DNA of 64,000 nucleotides from an uncultured Clostridia bacterium (GTDB lineage: Bacteria > Bacillota > Clostridia > Christensenellales > Aristaeellaceae): NCBI GenBank assembly GCA_937886445.1, contig CALGBY010000135.1:1-64000 (forward strand). Reading direction: 5' to 3'. This document shows, in pieces, positions 52,885 to 61,910 of the stretch. Numbering within the stretch: the stretch's first letter is position 1; every line of letters begins with the position of its first letter. The notes under the pieces are model-generated. The model made no database searches. It saw nothing but the letters and a program-made list of their open reading frames with translations, and had not been told where the DNA came from. A program made the translations under genes and the position numbers.

Positions 52885-55161
52885 CTATTCACCTGTATAG
52901 CAGCAGATCCCGTGCTCCTTCGCGTATATCCACGCGGCGCTGTTTTCTCCGCACATAAACACGATTTCCGTACAGCCGTCAAAGGCGTCCTCCGCGATAT
53001 CCGTTACGCTGTCCGGTATCACGATAAGCAGCAGACCCGGATCATCCCGGAAGGCCCCCTTCCCGATCACACGGGTGCCCTGCGCGATGATCACCTGCGC
53101 TTCCGCGCAGCCGCAAAATGCTTCCTCTTCAATCACCCCCGCGGCAGGAACCAGCAGCACCCCGTCCGCCGGTATTACGCGTTCCTCCCGGATCGAAAGC
53201 TCGCAATTCCGGCACGCGATCGGCCCGACAGCACCGTCCCCGCTGCCGGCAGGACGGCAGAACGCCGGCTCAAAGATATGTCCGGCTGCCGGAAGCGGAT
53301 CGCGCCCCTGCGTGTATTTTCTGCACCGGTCGCAATAAAACCCAGCTGAAAATCCTTCCGTCTCACAGCCGGCGGGAATCTCCTCCGTAGCACGGATATC
53401 ATGCACCGTTACATTGATCACCGCCTTCGCGCCGCTTTCCGCTGTGATCGTCAGATTGGCTGTTCCGGCCTTGAGCGCCGTTACGGTACCGTTTTCGATA
53501 CTCAGCACAGCCGTGCTGCCTACAGTGATCTTACAGTTTCCGGATCTGTCCTCCGGGAACTGCGTATACTCCGGCGTATAGACATCTCCCGTATGCAGGA
53601 TCACGCTGTTTCCGTCAAGCGGCGTGACGCTGTATACCTTTGAAGGATCGTAAACCGTTATTGTTACACTGTCCTTTTTGGAAAGCACGGATGTAGTGAC
53701 CGACACCGTCGCAGTGCCCGGAGCTCTCGCCGTAACAAGCCCGGTATCGGCATCCACTCTCACATAGGCAGTCGCGCTTGAACCCCATTTCAGTCCCGTC
53801 TGCGCGGTATCGGGAAGCACCTCGCACTGCAGCTGCAGTGTTTCACCTGCCGCCAGCAGCAGCTTCTTTTCTCCGATAATGCTGACAGACGCGGGTTTTG
53901 AGGGATCGACCACATGCACCGTAAGCGTATCCTTTCGATCCCCCACAAGCGTACGCACACTCAGCGTTGTGGTGCCTGCCTTTTTTCCGGTTATCACCCC
54001 GTTTGAGATCGAAAAATAATCCAGTGTGGACGCTGTCCACCGTACGCCCTGCTCTGCTGTATCCGGATATACGGTATAGGAGGGACATACACTTTCTCCG
54101 ATGTTGACCGTGATCTCATTTTCATCCAGCTTTACCCATTGCGGGATAGCCGGATTGACCACCGTCACCGTCACGGTATCGCTCACGCCGTTCTGCAATT
54201 TCACAGTCACCTTTGCCGTTCCGTCCTTCACAGCGGTAACAAGCCCTCCGGATGAAACCGTGGCGATATCCCTTGCGGAGGAGCTCCATGTAAACACGGG
54301 CGAAAGCCCCTCATGCATAACGACGGGATGCAGCTGCAGCGTTTCGCCGGGCTGCAATGTGATCTCCTTTCCCTCTTCCACTGTTACCGAACGCAGTACA
54401 CTGTAATCATGCACATCCACCGTCACGGACGCCGTTTTGCCGTTTTCGGTAACAAACACGATTTCAGCAGTGCCGTCACGAAGACCTGTGACCGTTCCGT
54501 CCTGTGATACCTTTGCCGTACGCGGAACAGTGGATACCCATGTGCCTGTACAGCCTTCCGGCTCAGTGACCGCCGTCAGGGTCACGCTTTCCCCCACGGC
54601 AATATCTGTTTTTTCATTCGGGATGACCGTGACCCGGCGCGCGGAGGACGGAAACTCCAGCGTTTCGCCCGCGGCTTCTCCGTCTCCGGTAAAGATCTCC
54701 ACCCGCGTGCCCGGCGGACAGTTCTGCGCGATCCATCGCGCCCCCTCCACGCACAGTCTGATACAGCCATGCGATACAGGTGTTCCGATCGCGTAAACTG
54801 ATTCAAGGTCCAGCGTTTCAGCCGAGGCGGAATCATACAGATAGGTGTGGAACAGGATCGCACCGCGTATCCGGGTGATCCAACTGATGTAGCTTCCGTC
54901 CGCCGAAAGGAACATACCTGTTCTGTCGGATGTATAGGGCGGTTCCGGCAGGTAAAAGGTGCCCTCCGGCGTTGATGTGGGGTTTGAGCCTGTTGAGCAG
55001 CGCCAGCGATGCACAAGAAGGTTATCTGATGTACGGTACACCTCGACTGTCTGGCTGCCCTTATCCACGCTGATCCAGTAATAGCCTTCCGCTCTCGCAA
55101 ACACAGCCAGGAACAGTGCTACAAAGCACACGGCTGATAAAAACAAAAACTTCCTCTTCAT
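52885..55161 (-). CDS. L,D-transpeptidase with five Ig-like (BIG2) repeats
   Basis: 758 residues, secreted (signal peptide FLFLSAVCFVALFLAVFARA). YkuD domain (about 25-160) with the catalytic Cys motif 'GTPVSHGCIRLCVEGARWI'; it cross-links peptidoglycan (3-3 links) or attaches proteins to it. Then five BIG2-type domains (about 175-590), each with 'GES/GETL.L......P' and 'ATVS.(D/G)G.VTA...GTA.VTV' patterns. The end has a four-Cys stretch (FYCDRCRKYTQ...IACRNCE) and a BspA-like LRR piece ('VIPDSVTDIAEDAFDGC'). The Ig array may hold the enzyme at the outer wall. A leader element copy lies about 95 nt before the start. Confidence 0.88.
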   Translation of the reverse strand: MKRKFLFLSAVCFVALFLAVFARAEGYYWISVDKGSQTVEVYRTSDNLLVHRWRCSTGSNPTSTPEGTFYLPEPPYTSDRTGMFLSADGSYISWITRIRGAILFHTYLYDSASAETLDLESVYAIGTPVSHGCIRLCVEGARWIAQNCPPGTRVEIFTGDGEAAGETLEFPSSARRVTVIPNEKTDIAVGESVTLTAVTEPEGCTGTWVSTVPRTAKVSQDGTVTGLRDGTAEIVFVTENGKTASVTVDVHDYSVLRSVTVEEGKEITLQPGETLQLHPVVMHEGLSPVFTWSSSARDIATVSSGGLVTAVKDGTAKVTVKLQNGVSDTVTVTVVNPAIPQWVKLDENEITVNIGESVCPSYTVYPDTAEQGVRWTASTLDYFSISNGVITGKKAGTTTLSVRTLVGDRKDTLTVHVVDPSKPASVSIIGEKKLLLAAGETLQLQCEVLPDTAQTGLKWGSSATAYVRVDADTGLVTARAPGTATVSVTTSVLSKKDSVTITVYDPSKVYSVTPLDGNSVILHTGDVYTPEYTQFPEDRSGNCKITVGSTAVLSIENGTVTALKAGTANLTITAESGAKAVINVTVHDIRATEEIPAGCETEGFSAGFYCDRCRKYTQGRDPLPAAGHIFEPAFCRPAGSGDGAVGPIACRNCELSIREERVIPADGVLLVPAAGVIEEEAFCGCAEAQVIIAQGTRVIGKGAFRDDPGLLLIVIPDSVTDIAEDAFDGCTEIVFMCGENSAAWIYAKEHGICCYTGE

Positions 55162-55255
55162 CTCTGTCCATCCCTGTTTTTCTGTTCATCCGGCACCTGC
55201 ACGCCGTCTTCGTCCTCTGTGCATAAATATTCTCATATTTCGATGCCTGTATTCC

Positions 55256-55310
55256 GCGCTCCGGAAGAGGCGCCGGCAGGCTGTCTGAAAACAGGCTGTA
55301 TACTGTGTCT
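55256..55310 (-). repeat. Leader element copy 4 (degraded stem)
   Basis: Minus strand core TTTTCAGACAGCC..GCCGGCGCC then TCTTCCGGAGCGCGG matches the other copies over about 36 nt; CCGG...CCGG of the core pairs. The upstream variable stem is only partly pairable. Lies in the leader of the L,D-transpeptidase gene. Confidence 0.55.
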
Positions 55311-55474
55311 GTACTCCAGTCGTCACCGTGTCAGTCGCCTGGTCTGCGGATATCTACGGTTAAGTATAACATTCCGGGTACGATTCGTCAAATATACTCT
55401 TGATTTTTTACATTTATTCTGCTGTTTGTGTGACTTTTTTCATATACTCAGCGTGAGCGCATCGCAAAAGCGAA

Positions 55475-55503
55475 TTGACAACCGCCTGAAATGATCCTAT
55501 AAT
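55475..55503 (+). promoter_or_regulatory. Consensus promoter of arabinofuranosidase gene
   Basis: TTGACA, 17-nt spacer, TATAAT: perfect consensus. Confidence 0.9.
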
Positions 55504-55570
55504 GACAGCGTTGATAAAGGATGGATCCATAAAACGCGAACCGTTACAAAAAGTAAAGGAAGGTAAGCTT

Positions 55571-57043
55571 ATGGCAAGTATTTCCATTAACCGAAAAAGA
55601 AGCACGGGCACGATCAGCAGGTACATCTACGGTCACTTTGCCGAGCATCTCGGCAGATGCATCTACGGCGGCATCTTTGTGGGCAAGGACAGCCCGATCC
55701 CCAATGTAAACGGCATCCGTACCGATGTTGTGGAAGCCATGAAGGCGATCAGGCTTCCCGTCATCCGCTGGCCGGGCGGCTGTTTCGCGGATGAATATCA
55801 CTGGCGCGACGGGATCGGTGAGCAAAAAAACCGCAAGCGTATGGTGAATACCAACTGGGGCGGCGTGGTGGAGGACAATTCCTTCGGAACGCATGAATTT
55901 CTGGATCTTTGCGCTCAGGTGGGCTGCGAGCCTTATATCACCGGCAATGTCGGCAGCGGCTCTATTCGTGAAATGAGCGAATGGGTGGAATATATCAATT
56001 CGGACGGCGATTCCTCCGTTGTTCAGGAAAGATGGAAAAACGGACGGAAAGACAGCTGGGGCGTCAAATTCTGGGGCGTAGGCAATGAAAACTGGGGCTG
56101 CGGCGGCAATATGGAGCCGGAATACTATGTAAATGAGTATCGCCGCTATCAGGGCTTCTGCCGCCAGTACGGAAAGAACCGCCTCTTCAAGGTGGCCTGC
56201 GGCCCCAGCGGAGATGACAGCCACTGGACCGAGGTGCTGATGAGCAAGGCCGCGAAAATGATGGACGGTCTGAGCCTGCATCACTATACCGTGTGCGGGG
56301 ATACCTGGGAGAAGAAAGGCAGCGCCACCGCATTTACCGATGAGGAATACTACCGCACCATGTACAAGGCTGCCACCTATATGGAGCATAATGTGACCAG
56401 CCAGAGCGCCATTATGGACCGTTACGATCCCGAAAAGCGTGTGTGGCTGATGATCGATGAGTGGGGCAACTGGTTTGATGTGGAGCCGGGCACCAATCCG
56501 GGCTTCCTGTATCAGCAGAACACCATGCGTGACGCCGTATCCGCCGCGATCATCATGGATATTTTCAACCGCCACTGTGACCGTGTAAAGATGGCGAATA
56601 TCGCGCAGACCGTTAATGTGCTTCAGGCCATCATCCTCACCGAAGGCGAGAAAATGGTGCTTACTCCCACGTATTATGTATACGACCTTTACAAGAACCA
56701 CATGGACGCGAAGGAGCTGGATTGCTTCGTAAACGCCGAAACGACCGGCATCGGCAATTGGATGACCGCCGGGATCACAGCCTCCGCCAGTGAAAAGGAC
56801 GGAAAGATCACTCTGACCGTCAGCAATGTGGACAACGCGAAGGCGACTGAAGTGGTGATCGATCTGGGCAATGACGCCATTACCGGTGCGGAAGGCCGTG
56901 TCCTTTCCGGCAGGATGGATGAGTTCAACGATTTTGAGAAGCAGCCTCTGGCGATCAAACCGCTGGAAGGGCTGAAAATTGAAGACGGCAAGCTTACCGT
57001 AACACTGCCCGCCTGCTCTGTATCCGAGATCACACTTTACTGA
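55571..57043 (+). CDS. GH51 alpha-L-arabinofuranosidase
   Basis: 490 residues, intracellular (no signal peptide). GH51 fold: N-terminal 'GTISRYIYGHFAEHLGRCIYGGIFV', 'IRWPGGCFADEYHWRDGIG', acid/base Glu in 'FWGVGNENWGCGG', nucleophile Glu in 'WLMIDEWGNWF', and C-terminal beta domain ending PACSVSEITLY. Releases arabinose from arabinoxylan or arabinan oligosaccharides after import. ATG 55571 has GGAAGG upstream. Under a perfect consensus promoter, so likely expressed well; the next gene follows closely. Confidence 0.94.
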   Translation: MASISINRKRSTGTISRYIYGHFAEHLGRCIYGGIFVGKDSPIPNVNGIRTDVVEAMKAIRLPVIRWPGGCFADEYHWRDGIGEQKNRKRMVNTNWGGVVEDNSFGTHEFLDLCAQVGCEPYITGNVGSGSIREMSEWVEYINSDGDSSVVQERWKNGRKDSWGVKFWGVGNENWGCGGNMEPEYYVNEYRRYQGFCRQYGKNRLFKVACGPSGDDSHWTEVLMSKAAKMMDGLSLHHYTVCGDTWEKKGSATAFTDEEYYRTMYKAATYMEHNVTSQSAIMDRYDPEKRVWLMIDEWGNWFDVEPGTNPGFLYQQNTMRDAVSAAIIMDIFNRHCDRVKMANIAQTVNVLQAIILTEGEKMVLTPTYYVYDLYKNHMDAKELDCFVNAETTGIGNWMTAGITASASEKDGKITLTVSNVDNAKATEVVIDLGNDAITGAEGRVLSGRMDEFNDFEKQPLAIKPLEGLKIEDGKLTVTLPACSVSEITLY

Positions 57044-57078
57044 GAGTAAACATGTACACAAAGGGAGGGGATCGCACT

Positions 57079-57408
57079 GTGGAAAACGAGGTTTCCGAAA
57101 ACGCGCGGTCCCTTCCCCTTTTTCATGGAGAAATACCGAAAAAGCCCTGTGTAAAATGCCTTATCCGGGAGCTTCCCGATGAGAAAGACCTGCACAAAGC
57201 CATTCAGGAGCTTTTAGAGCAAATGGACCCCTGTGAAAAAGCTGACAGCACGCTGTACGAGAAACGCCTGTCCGCCTGCGGGGAATGTCCTTATCTCAGC
57301 CGCGGCACCTGCGGCAAGTGCGGCTGCTATGTAGAGCTGAGATGCGCTAAGCGGCGGCTGTCCTGCCCTGATGTGCCGCCGCGATGGGAAAAGGAAGCGA
57401 CGAAATAA
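57079..57408 (+). CDS. Small Cys-rich protein, DUF6171-like
   Basis: 110 residues with four pairs of cysteines: 'KPCVKCLI', 'CGECPYLSRGTCGKCGCYVELRCAKR' and 'LSCPD'. This is the pattern of the DUF6171 family of Clostridia, probably metal-binding; function unknown. GTG 57079 follows GGGAGGGG by 9 nt, whereas ATG 57052 has no ribosome site. Probably co-transcribed with the GH51 gene 36 nt upstream. Confidence 0.72.
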   Translation: MENEVSENARSLPLFHGEIPKKPCVKCLIRELPDEKDLHKAIQELLEQMDPCEKADSTLYEKRLSACGECPYLSRGTCGKCGCYVELRCAKRRLSCPDVPPRWEKEATK

Positions 57409-57529
57409 CATCCGAAGCAGCAAAAGCACCTCCTTTCCGGAAGGGTTCCATAAACAGTATCAGCCGGAAATTCAGAAAAGGCATCTCCATGCCGGATCGG
57501 TCAATACTGTATCAGCAAGAAAACATAAT

Positions 57530-57782
57530 AAATCCCTGTTTGAAGAGCTTGATGAAACCTGCACTTTGGGTAAATATGAAATATTTTACCCGAATCTGAT
57601 AGTTGAAAACAAAGATCATCATCCCATTGGAAAAATGGCAGGATGCACAGAGCGTACCCGTAGAAAGTGCGTCCCGGCCTGTATGAAGGATTGATCCTGA
57701 ATAGCACCTTGGGTGGGCCGGATGAACAATATCAAAGCAAGGGCTGAGGAAATCGTACAGGCTGACATCATTGTTACAATCA
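57530..57782 (+). pseudogene. Decayed TnpV (transposon-encoded) gene
   Basis: N-terminal part 'KSLFEELDETCTLGKYEIFYPNL...HHPIGKMAG' matches the start of clostridial TnpV proteins (LFEELGGTY...YLIPNL...IGKYG). After about 15 unrelated residues and a stop (TGA at 57692-57694), 'VGRMNNIKARAEEIVQADII' matches the TnpV C-terminus. The middle 40-50 residues are missing and the frame is interrupted. TnpV is carried by mobilisable elements of Bacillota, so this marks an old insertion. Recognition is from memory of the family; a profile search would settle it. Confidence 0.6.
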
Positions 57783-57798
57783 ATCCGCCTGTCTCGCT

Positions 57799-57828
57799 GC
57801 CTGATCGAACAATGATCAGGCGGTTTTT
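57799..57828 (+). terminator. Intrinsic terminator
   Basis: GCCTGATC-gaacaat-GATCAGGC followed by GGTTTTT. Confidence 0.8.
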
Positions 57829-58100
57829 CTGTCGTATAAGCCGCATTTATCACCGGAAAATTGCCGTTCCAAAATCATACAACGCTGTCACTGAATGCAT
57901 GCAATAAGCGCTGTATGCTATGCAGAATGCGAATTTTCCTTTGAAAGCGGTGCTCTTTATCAAAAACGGGACCTTTCCCTGTCCGGCAGAAATCCATGTG
58001 AGTGTTCAGAACAGGAGCAGCGAACACAGAGAACAAAACGGCCGCATGGAGCACAATGTCATTGGCTTCATCCCGATCCATAAGCTGACAGAAAAGCAAA

Positions 58101-58122
58101 CGGCGTGATCGAAATCACGCCG
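58101..58122 (-). terminator. Terminator of rfb operon
   Basis: CGGCGTGAT-cgaa-ATCACGCCG; on the minus strand it is followed by TTTGCTTTTC. A second hairpin AGCCCCC-ttt-GGGGGCT lies at 58135-58152. Confidence 0.75.
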
Positions 58123-58171
58123 CCTGGGACTGAGAGCCCCCTTTGGGGGGCTTTTCGTATGTCTTGATCTG

Positions 58172-59059
58172 TCAGTATTTCAGTTTATCCTGTGCCACGG
58201 CCAGCAGATGCTCTCCGTACAGGCTTTTTCCGTATACCTTTGCTGCCTCCGTCAGCGTGTCTTTGCTGATAAATCCGCTGATATAGGCGATCTCCTCCGG
58301 TGCGCTGATGATGATTCCCTGTCTGGTCTGGATCGTTTCCACAAAATTGGCTGCCTGAAGCAGTGAAGACACAGTGCCCGTATCCAGCCAGGCAAAGCCG
58401 CGTCCCAGAAGCTGCACATCCAGCAGCCCGTCGTCAAGATACATCTCATTCAGTGTCGTTATCTCCAGCTCACCGCGTGCCGACGGCCTGACCTGATTTG
58501 CTCTCCCGCAAACATCCGCCGGGTAAAAGTAAAGACCAGTCACCGCGTAATTGGATTTCGGGCGCGCGGGCTTTTCCTCAATGCTCATCACCTTGCCGCT
58601 CCCGTCAAACTCCACCACTCCGAATCTTTCCGGATCCGGCACATAATAGCCGAACACAGTTGCCCTGCCGTTCTTTTCCGCGTTCACCACGGCCGCTTTC
58701 AGCATTTTTCTGAACCCGTTGCCGAAAAAGATATTGTCTCCCAGCACCATCGCCCCGGTCTCACCGCAGAGAAACTCCTCCCCCAGGGTAAACGCCTGGG
58801 CAAGACCGTCCAGTGAAGGCTGTACCTTATAGCTCAAATGGATACCGAACTGGGATCCGTCCCCCAGCAGTTCCTCAAACCTCGGCGTATCGTTCGGTGT
58901 TGAAATGATCAGGATATCTCTGATCCCCGCCAGCATGAGCGTAGACAGCGGATAATAGATCATGGGTTTATCATAGATCGGAAGAAGCTGCTTGGAAGTC
59001 ACCCTGGTAAGCGGATAAAGACGGGTTCCGCTTCCGCCTGCCAATATGATCCCCTTCAT
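58172..59059 (-). CDS. rfbA: Glucose-1-phosphate thymidylyltransferase
   Basis: 295 residues. First step of dTDP-L-rhamnose synthesis: glucose 1-phosphate plus dTTP to dTDP-glucose. Signatures 'GIILAGGSGTRLYPLT' (nucleotide loop), 'KPMIYYPLSTLMLAGI', 'ALVLGDNIF'-type 'AMVLGDNIFFG' and 'FAWLDTGT'. Last gene of the rfbB-rfbD-rfbC-rfbA order; starts 4 nt inside rfbC. Confidence 0.96.
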   Translation of the reverse strand: MKGIILAGGSGTRLYPLTRVTSKQLLPIYDKPMIYYPLSTLMLAGIRDILIISTPNDTPRFEELLGDGSQFGIHLSYKVQPSLDGLAQAFTLGEEFLCGETGAMVLGDNIFFGNGFRKMLKAAVVNAEKNGRATVFGYYVPDPERFGVVEFDGSGKVMSIEEKPARPKSNYAVTGLYFYPADVCGRANQVRPSARGELEITTLNEMYLDDGLLDVQLLGRGFAWLDTGTVSSLLQAANFVETIQTRQGIIISAPEEIAYISGFISKDTLTEAAKVYGKSLYGEHLLAVAQDKLKY

Positions 59060-59673
59060 CGTCTCATCTCCTCAAATATGCCGTCGTTCATTCCCGGCCA
59101 TCTGCTGTCCTTTTCGCTCAGCTTCAGCGGCACACCGTCCACCGTGCAGCCTGAAGCGTCCGCAGTACCGTGACAGGCTCCGGTCACTCCGGGCCACACG
59201 ATCCCGATCGCGGGATCATTCCAGGCCAGACCGCCTTCATCATCCGGATGATAGAAATCATCACATTTATAGCAAAACTCGGCGGTATCCGAAAGCACAA
59301 GAAAGCCGTGAGCAAAGCCGCGCGGTATCAAAAACTGTTTGAAGTTCTCCGCCGTCAGCAGTTCTCCATGCCATCTTCCGTAGGTCGCTGAGCCCGGACG
59401 AAGGTCTACCGCCACATCGAATACCGCTCCCCTGATGACCCTCACAAGCTTTGTCTGCGGGAATTTCTTTTGAAAATGCAGCCCCCGGAGCACGCCCTTC
59501 GTACTCATGCTTTGATTATCCTGAACAAATGTGATATCAAAGCCGGCTTCTCTCATATCGCGTTCGGAATATGTTTCAACAAAATAGCCTCTCGTATCAC
59601 CATGCACGGCAGGAACGATCACACACAGCCCCTGTATTCCGTCCAGATCCCTTTCTACACTTATTTGACCCAT
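59056..59673 (-). CDS. rfbC: dTDP-4-dehydrorhamnose 3,5-epimerase
   Basis: 205 residues. Cupin fold; 'DGIQGLCVIVPAVHGDTRGYFVETY', 'FVQDNQSMSTKGVLRGLHFQ' (catalytic His) and 'FLIPRGFAHGFLVLSDTAEFCYKC'. Epimerises dTDP-4-keto-6-deoxyglucose at C3 and C5. Overlaps rfbA by 4 nt and starts 1 nt after rfbD. A C-terminal stretch of about 25 residues is slightly longer than the core family. Confidence 0.95.
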   Translation of the reverse strand: MGQISVERDLDGIQGLCVIVPAVHGDTRGYFVETYSERDMREAGFDITFVQDNQSMSTKGVLRGLHFQKKFPQTKLVRVIRGAVFDVAVDLRPGSATYGRWHGELLTAENFKQFLIPRGFAHGFLVLSDTAEFCYKCDDFYHPDDEGGLAWNDPAIGIVWPGVTGACHGTADASGCTVDGVPLKLSEKDSRWPGMNDGIFEEMRR

Positions 59674-59674
59674 C

Positions 59675-60601
59675 CTACAGCTGCGCCTCCTTCAAAAACC
59701 TGCTTACGGCATCATCCCATGCCGGCAGCGGAGCAAACCCGGCGGTGATCAGTTTCTGTTTGTCCATTCTTGAATTCCTCGGTCTCGGAGCGCCGGCAAG
59801 GCCGTATTCTTCAGATGTGACCGGAATAACGGTCGTTTTCAGCCCGTACAGGCGATACGCCTCGCAGCAGAGATCGTACCAGGAGATGAAGCCGCCCGGT
59901 GTTTTTTCCGAATTTGTCACATGATAGCAGCCGTACTTCCCGGTCTCGATTATATCCGCGAGAAGCCTTGCCAGATCCAGCGTATAGGTAGGCGTTCCGA
60001 TCTGATCGTTTACCACTCTTACCGTATCATGTGTCTTGCCGATATTGATCATCGTTCTGATAAAGTTTTTTCCGTTCAGGCCGAATACCCACGCGATACG
60101 AACGATGAAGTATTTATCGAGCGCCGCTTTTACCGCCAGTTCCCCGTCAAGCTTGCTTTTGCCGTAAACATTCAGCGGAGCGCAGCATGGATCATCCGGC
60201 TGCCACGGGCGTTCACCTTTTCCGTCAAACACATAATCCGTGCTGATGTACATAAGCTTCGCGCCAACAGCCCTTGCCGCTTCCGCGATATTCCGCGTTC
60301 CGAGGTGATTGACGGCGTCTACCGTTTCAAGGTTTTCCGCTTTTTCCGCCGCGTCCACAGCCGTCCACGCTGCACAGTGGATAACGGCGTCCGGCCTTAT
60401 TTCGCCCATGACCCTCATCACCGCGTCCCTGTCTGTGATGTCCAGCTGCACATAGGGAGCCACTGTTACCGCGCTCGCGTCGGCTATTCCGCTGTACTCC
60501 GGCGCGATATCGCTTCCTACAGGCGAATGCCCGCGCGCGGATAATTCATTTACAACATCGTGCCCCAGCTGACCTGAAGCCCCGGTAACCAGTACTTTCA
60601 T
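59675..60601 (-). CDS. rfbD: dTDP-4-dehydrorhamnose reductase
   Basis: 308 residues, SDR fold. NADPH loop 'VTGASGQLGHDV', 'HCAAWTAVDAAE', catalytic Tyr-x-x-x-Lys in 'NVYGKSKLDGE', and 'YISTDYVFDGKG'. Last step to dTDP-L-rhamnose. Its ribosome site (CCGGAGG) is the 3' end of leader element copy 5. Confidence 0.95.
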   Translation of the reverse strand: MKVLVTGASGQLGHDVVNELSARGHSPVGSDIAPEYSGIADASAVTVAPYVQLDITDRDAVMRVMGEIRPDAVIHCAAWTAVDAAEKAENLETVDAVNHLGTRNIAEAARAVGAKLMYISTDYVFDGKGERPWQPDDPCCAPLNVYGKSKLDGELAVKAALDKYFIVRIAWVFGLNGKNFIRTMINIGKTHDTVRVVNDQIGTPTYTLDLARLLADIIETGKYGCYHVTNSEKTPGGFISWYDLCCEAYRLYGLKTTVIPVTSEEYGLAGAPRPRNSRMDKQKLITAGFAPLPAWDDAVSRFLKEAQL

Positions 60602-60611
60602 GCTTATTTAT

Positions 60612-60671
60612 CCTTCCTCCGGATGAAGCACCGATGGGCTGTTTGAAAATGATCCGTATACATTTTCAAAC
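60612..60671 (-). repeat. Leader element copy 5 (perfect 11-bp stem, covarying)
   Basis: GTTTGAAAATG (60641-60651) pairs perfectly with CATTTTCAAAC (60661-60671). Compared with copy 3 the stem sequence differs on both arms while pairing is kept. Core AGCCCATCGGTGC...CATCCGGAGG ends 11 nt before the rfbD start codon, overlapping its ribosome site. Confidence 0.7.
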
Positions 60672-61745
60672 TTATATCTCTTTTCTGTTTCCGTACATCT
60701 GCCGGTAGTACTGCTGATACTCACCGCTTGTCACATGCTCCACCCACGGCGCGTTATTCAGATACCAGTCGATGGTCTTCACGATCCCTTCATCAAACCC
60801 GGTTTCCGGATACCAACCGAGATCCGTCCTGATCTTGCCCGGATCGATCCCGTAACGCCTGTCATGGCCCATGCGGTCCTCCACATGTCTGATCAGCCCC
60901 TCGTTGATCTCCGGGTCCTTCAACCTTTTCCCTACCTGCTCAATAATGGTCTTTACGATAAAGATATTGGCCCTTTCGTTATGACCGCCGATGTTGTATA
61001 CCTCGCCGTCTTTTCCTGCGCTGCATACCAGGTCGATGGCCTTGCAGTGATCATCCACATACAGCCAGTCACGCACCTGCATACCATCTCCGTATACCGG
61101 GAGCGTTTTGTGTTTTTTCACATTTTCGATCATCAGCGGGATCAGCTTTTCCGGAAACTGACAGGGCCCGTAGTTATTGCTGCAGCGGGTAATATTGACA
61201 GGCATGCCGTAGGTATCGTGAAAGGCCTTAACAAAATGGTCCGCCGAAGCCTTGGACGCGGAGTAAGGGCTGTGGGGATCTACCGGTGTGGTCTCTGTAA
61301 AGAAGCCCTCCGCGCCAAGCGCGCCGTACACCTCATCGGTACTCACCTGCAGATATTTCTTTCCTTTTCTCCAGGTCTTCTGTCCGGCGTCATACCACAT
61401 TTCCCTGCAGCAATGAAGAAGCGAAACTGTTCCGCACACATTGGTATCCACAAAAATCATCGGATCGCTGATAGAGCGGTCCACATGGCTCTCCGCCGCG
61501 AAATTGATCACATAATCCGGATCATATTCGCGAAGCAGGCCGGATACCAGTTCTCTGTCACAGATGCTTCCGTGCACGAAAACATACCGGTCATCATCAT
61601 TGATCTCTTTCAGATTTTCAAGGTTGCCGGCATAGGTCAGCGCGTCAAGGTTGATGATACGGATATCCGTGTGCTTCTTCAGCATATACCGTACCATATT
61701 GGAACCGATAAAACCCGCACCGCCTGTAATCAAATAAGTGATCAT
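60672..61745 (-). CDS. rfbB: dTDP-glucose 4,6-dehydratase
   Basis: 357 residues, extended SDR. 'YLITGGAGFIGSNMVRY' NAD loop, 'VDRSISDP', 'STDEVYG' (Thr-Asp-Glu active-site set) and catalytic Tyr/Lys in 'SPYSASKASADH'. Converts dTDP-glucose to dTDP-4-keto-6-deoxyglucose. ATG 61745 chosen (GAGAGGA 6 nt upstream); ATG 61751 touches the ribosome site. First gene of the rfbBDCA set. Confidence 0.96.
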   Translation of the reverse strand: MITYLITGGAGFIGSNMVRYMLKKHTDIRIINLDALTYAGNLENLKEINDDDRYVFVHGSICDRELVSGLLREYDPDYVINFAAESHVDRSISDPMIFVDTNVCGTVSLLHCCREMWYDAGQKTWRKGKKYLQVSTDEVYGALGAEGFFTETTPVDPHSPYSASKASADHFVKAFHDTYGMPVNITRCSNNYGPCQFPEKLIPLMIENVKKHKTLPVYGDGMQVRDWLYVDDHCKAIDLVCSAGKDGEVYNIGGHNERANIFIVKTIIEQVGKRLKDPEINEGLIRHVEDRMGHDRRYGIDPGKIRTDLGWYPETGFDEGIVKTIDWYLNNAPWVEHVTSGEYQQYYRQMYGNRKEI

Positions 61746-61910
61746 GCGCATTCCTCTCTCCCCTGCTTCGTGTTTTCTCTTTTGCTTATCTCCATGTCGG
61801 GTCGGTATTTTTCACGCTCCTGATCTTCGCGCGCTCCGCTCTGTCACGGGTGTTCTTCATGCCGTCTGCTGCCCGCGGCGCTGTCAGAACCACAGCCGCT
61901 TCCGGTGTAA

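Larger units (their letters stand above)
55162..55570. other. Divergent intergenic region
   Basis: 409 bases with leader element copy 4 (55256-55310) on the minus strand and a consensus promoter (55475-55503) on the plus strand; no gene. Confidence 0.5.
57409..58171. other. Gene-poor stretch with mobile-element debris
   Basis: 763 bases. Holds a decayed TnpV gene (57530-57782), a hairpin terminator (57799-57828) and the rfb operon terminator (58101-58122). Other short open frames here lack ribosome sites and domains. Confidence 0.5.

Noticed and set aside
55544..57061. 505-codon frame opposite the GH51 gene
   Set aside because: Antisense shadow; the plus-strand gene has both catalytic glutamates and a consensus promoter.
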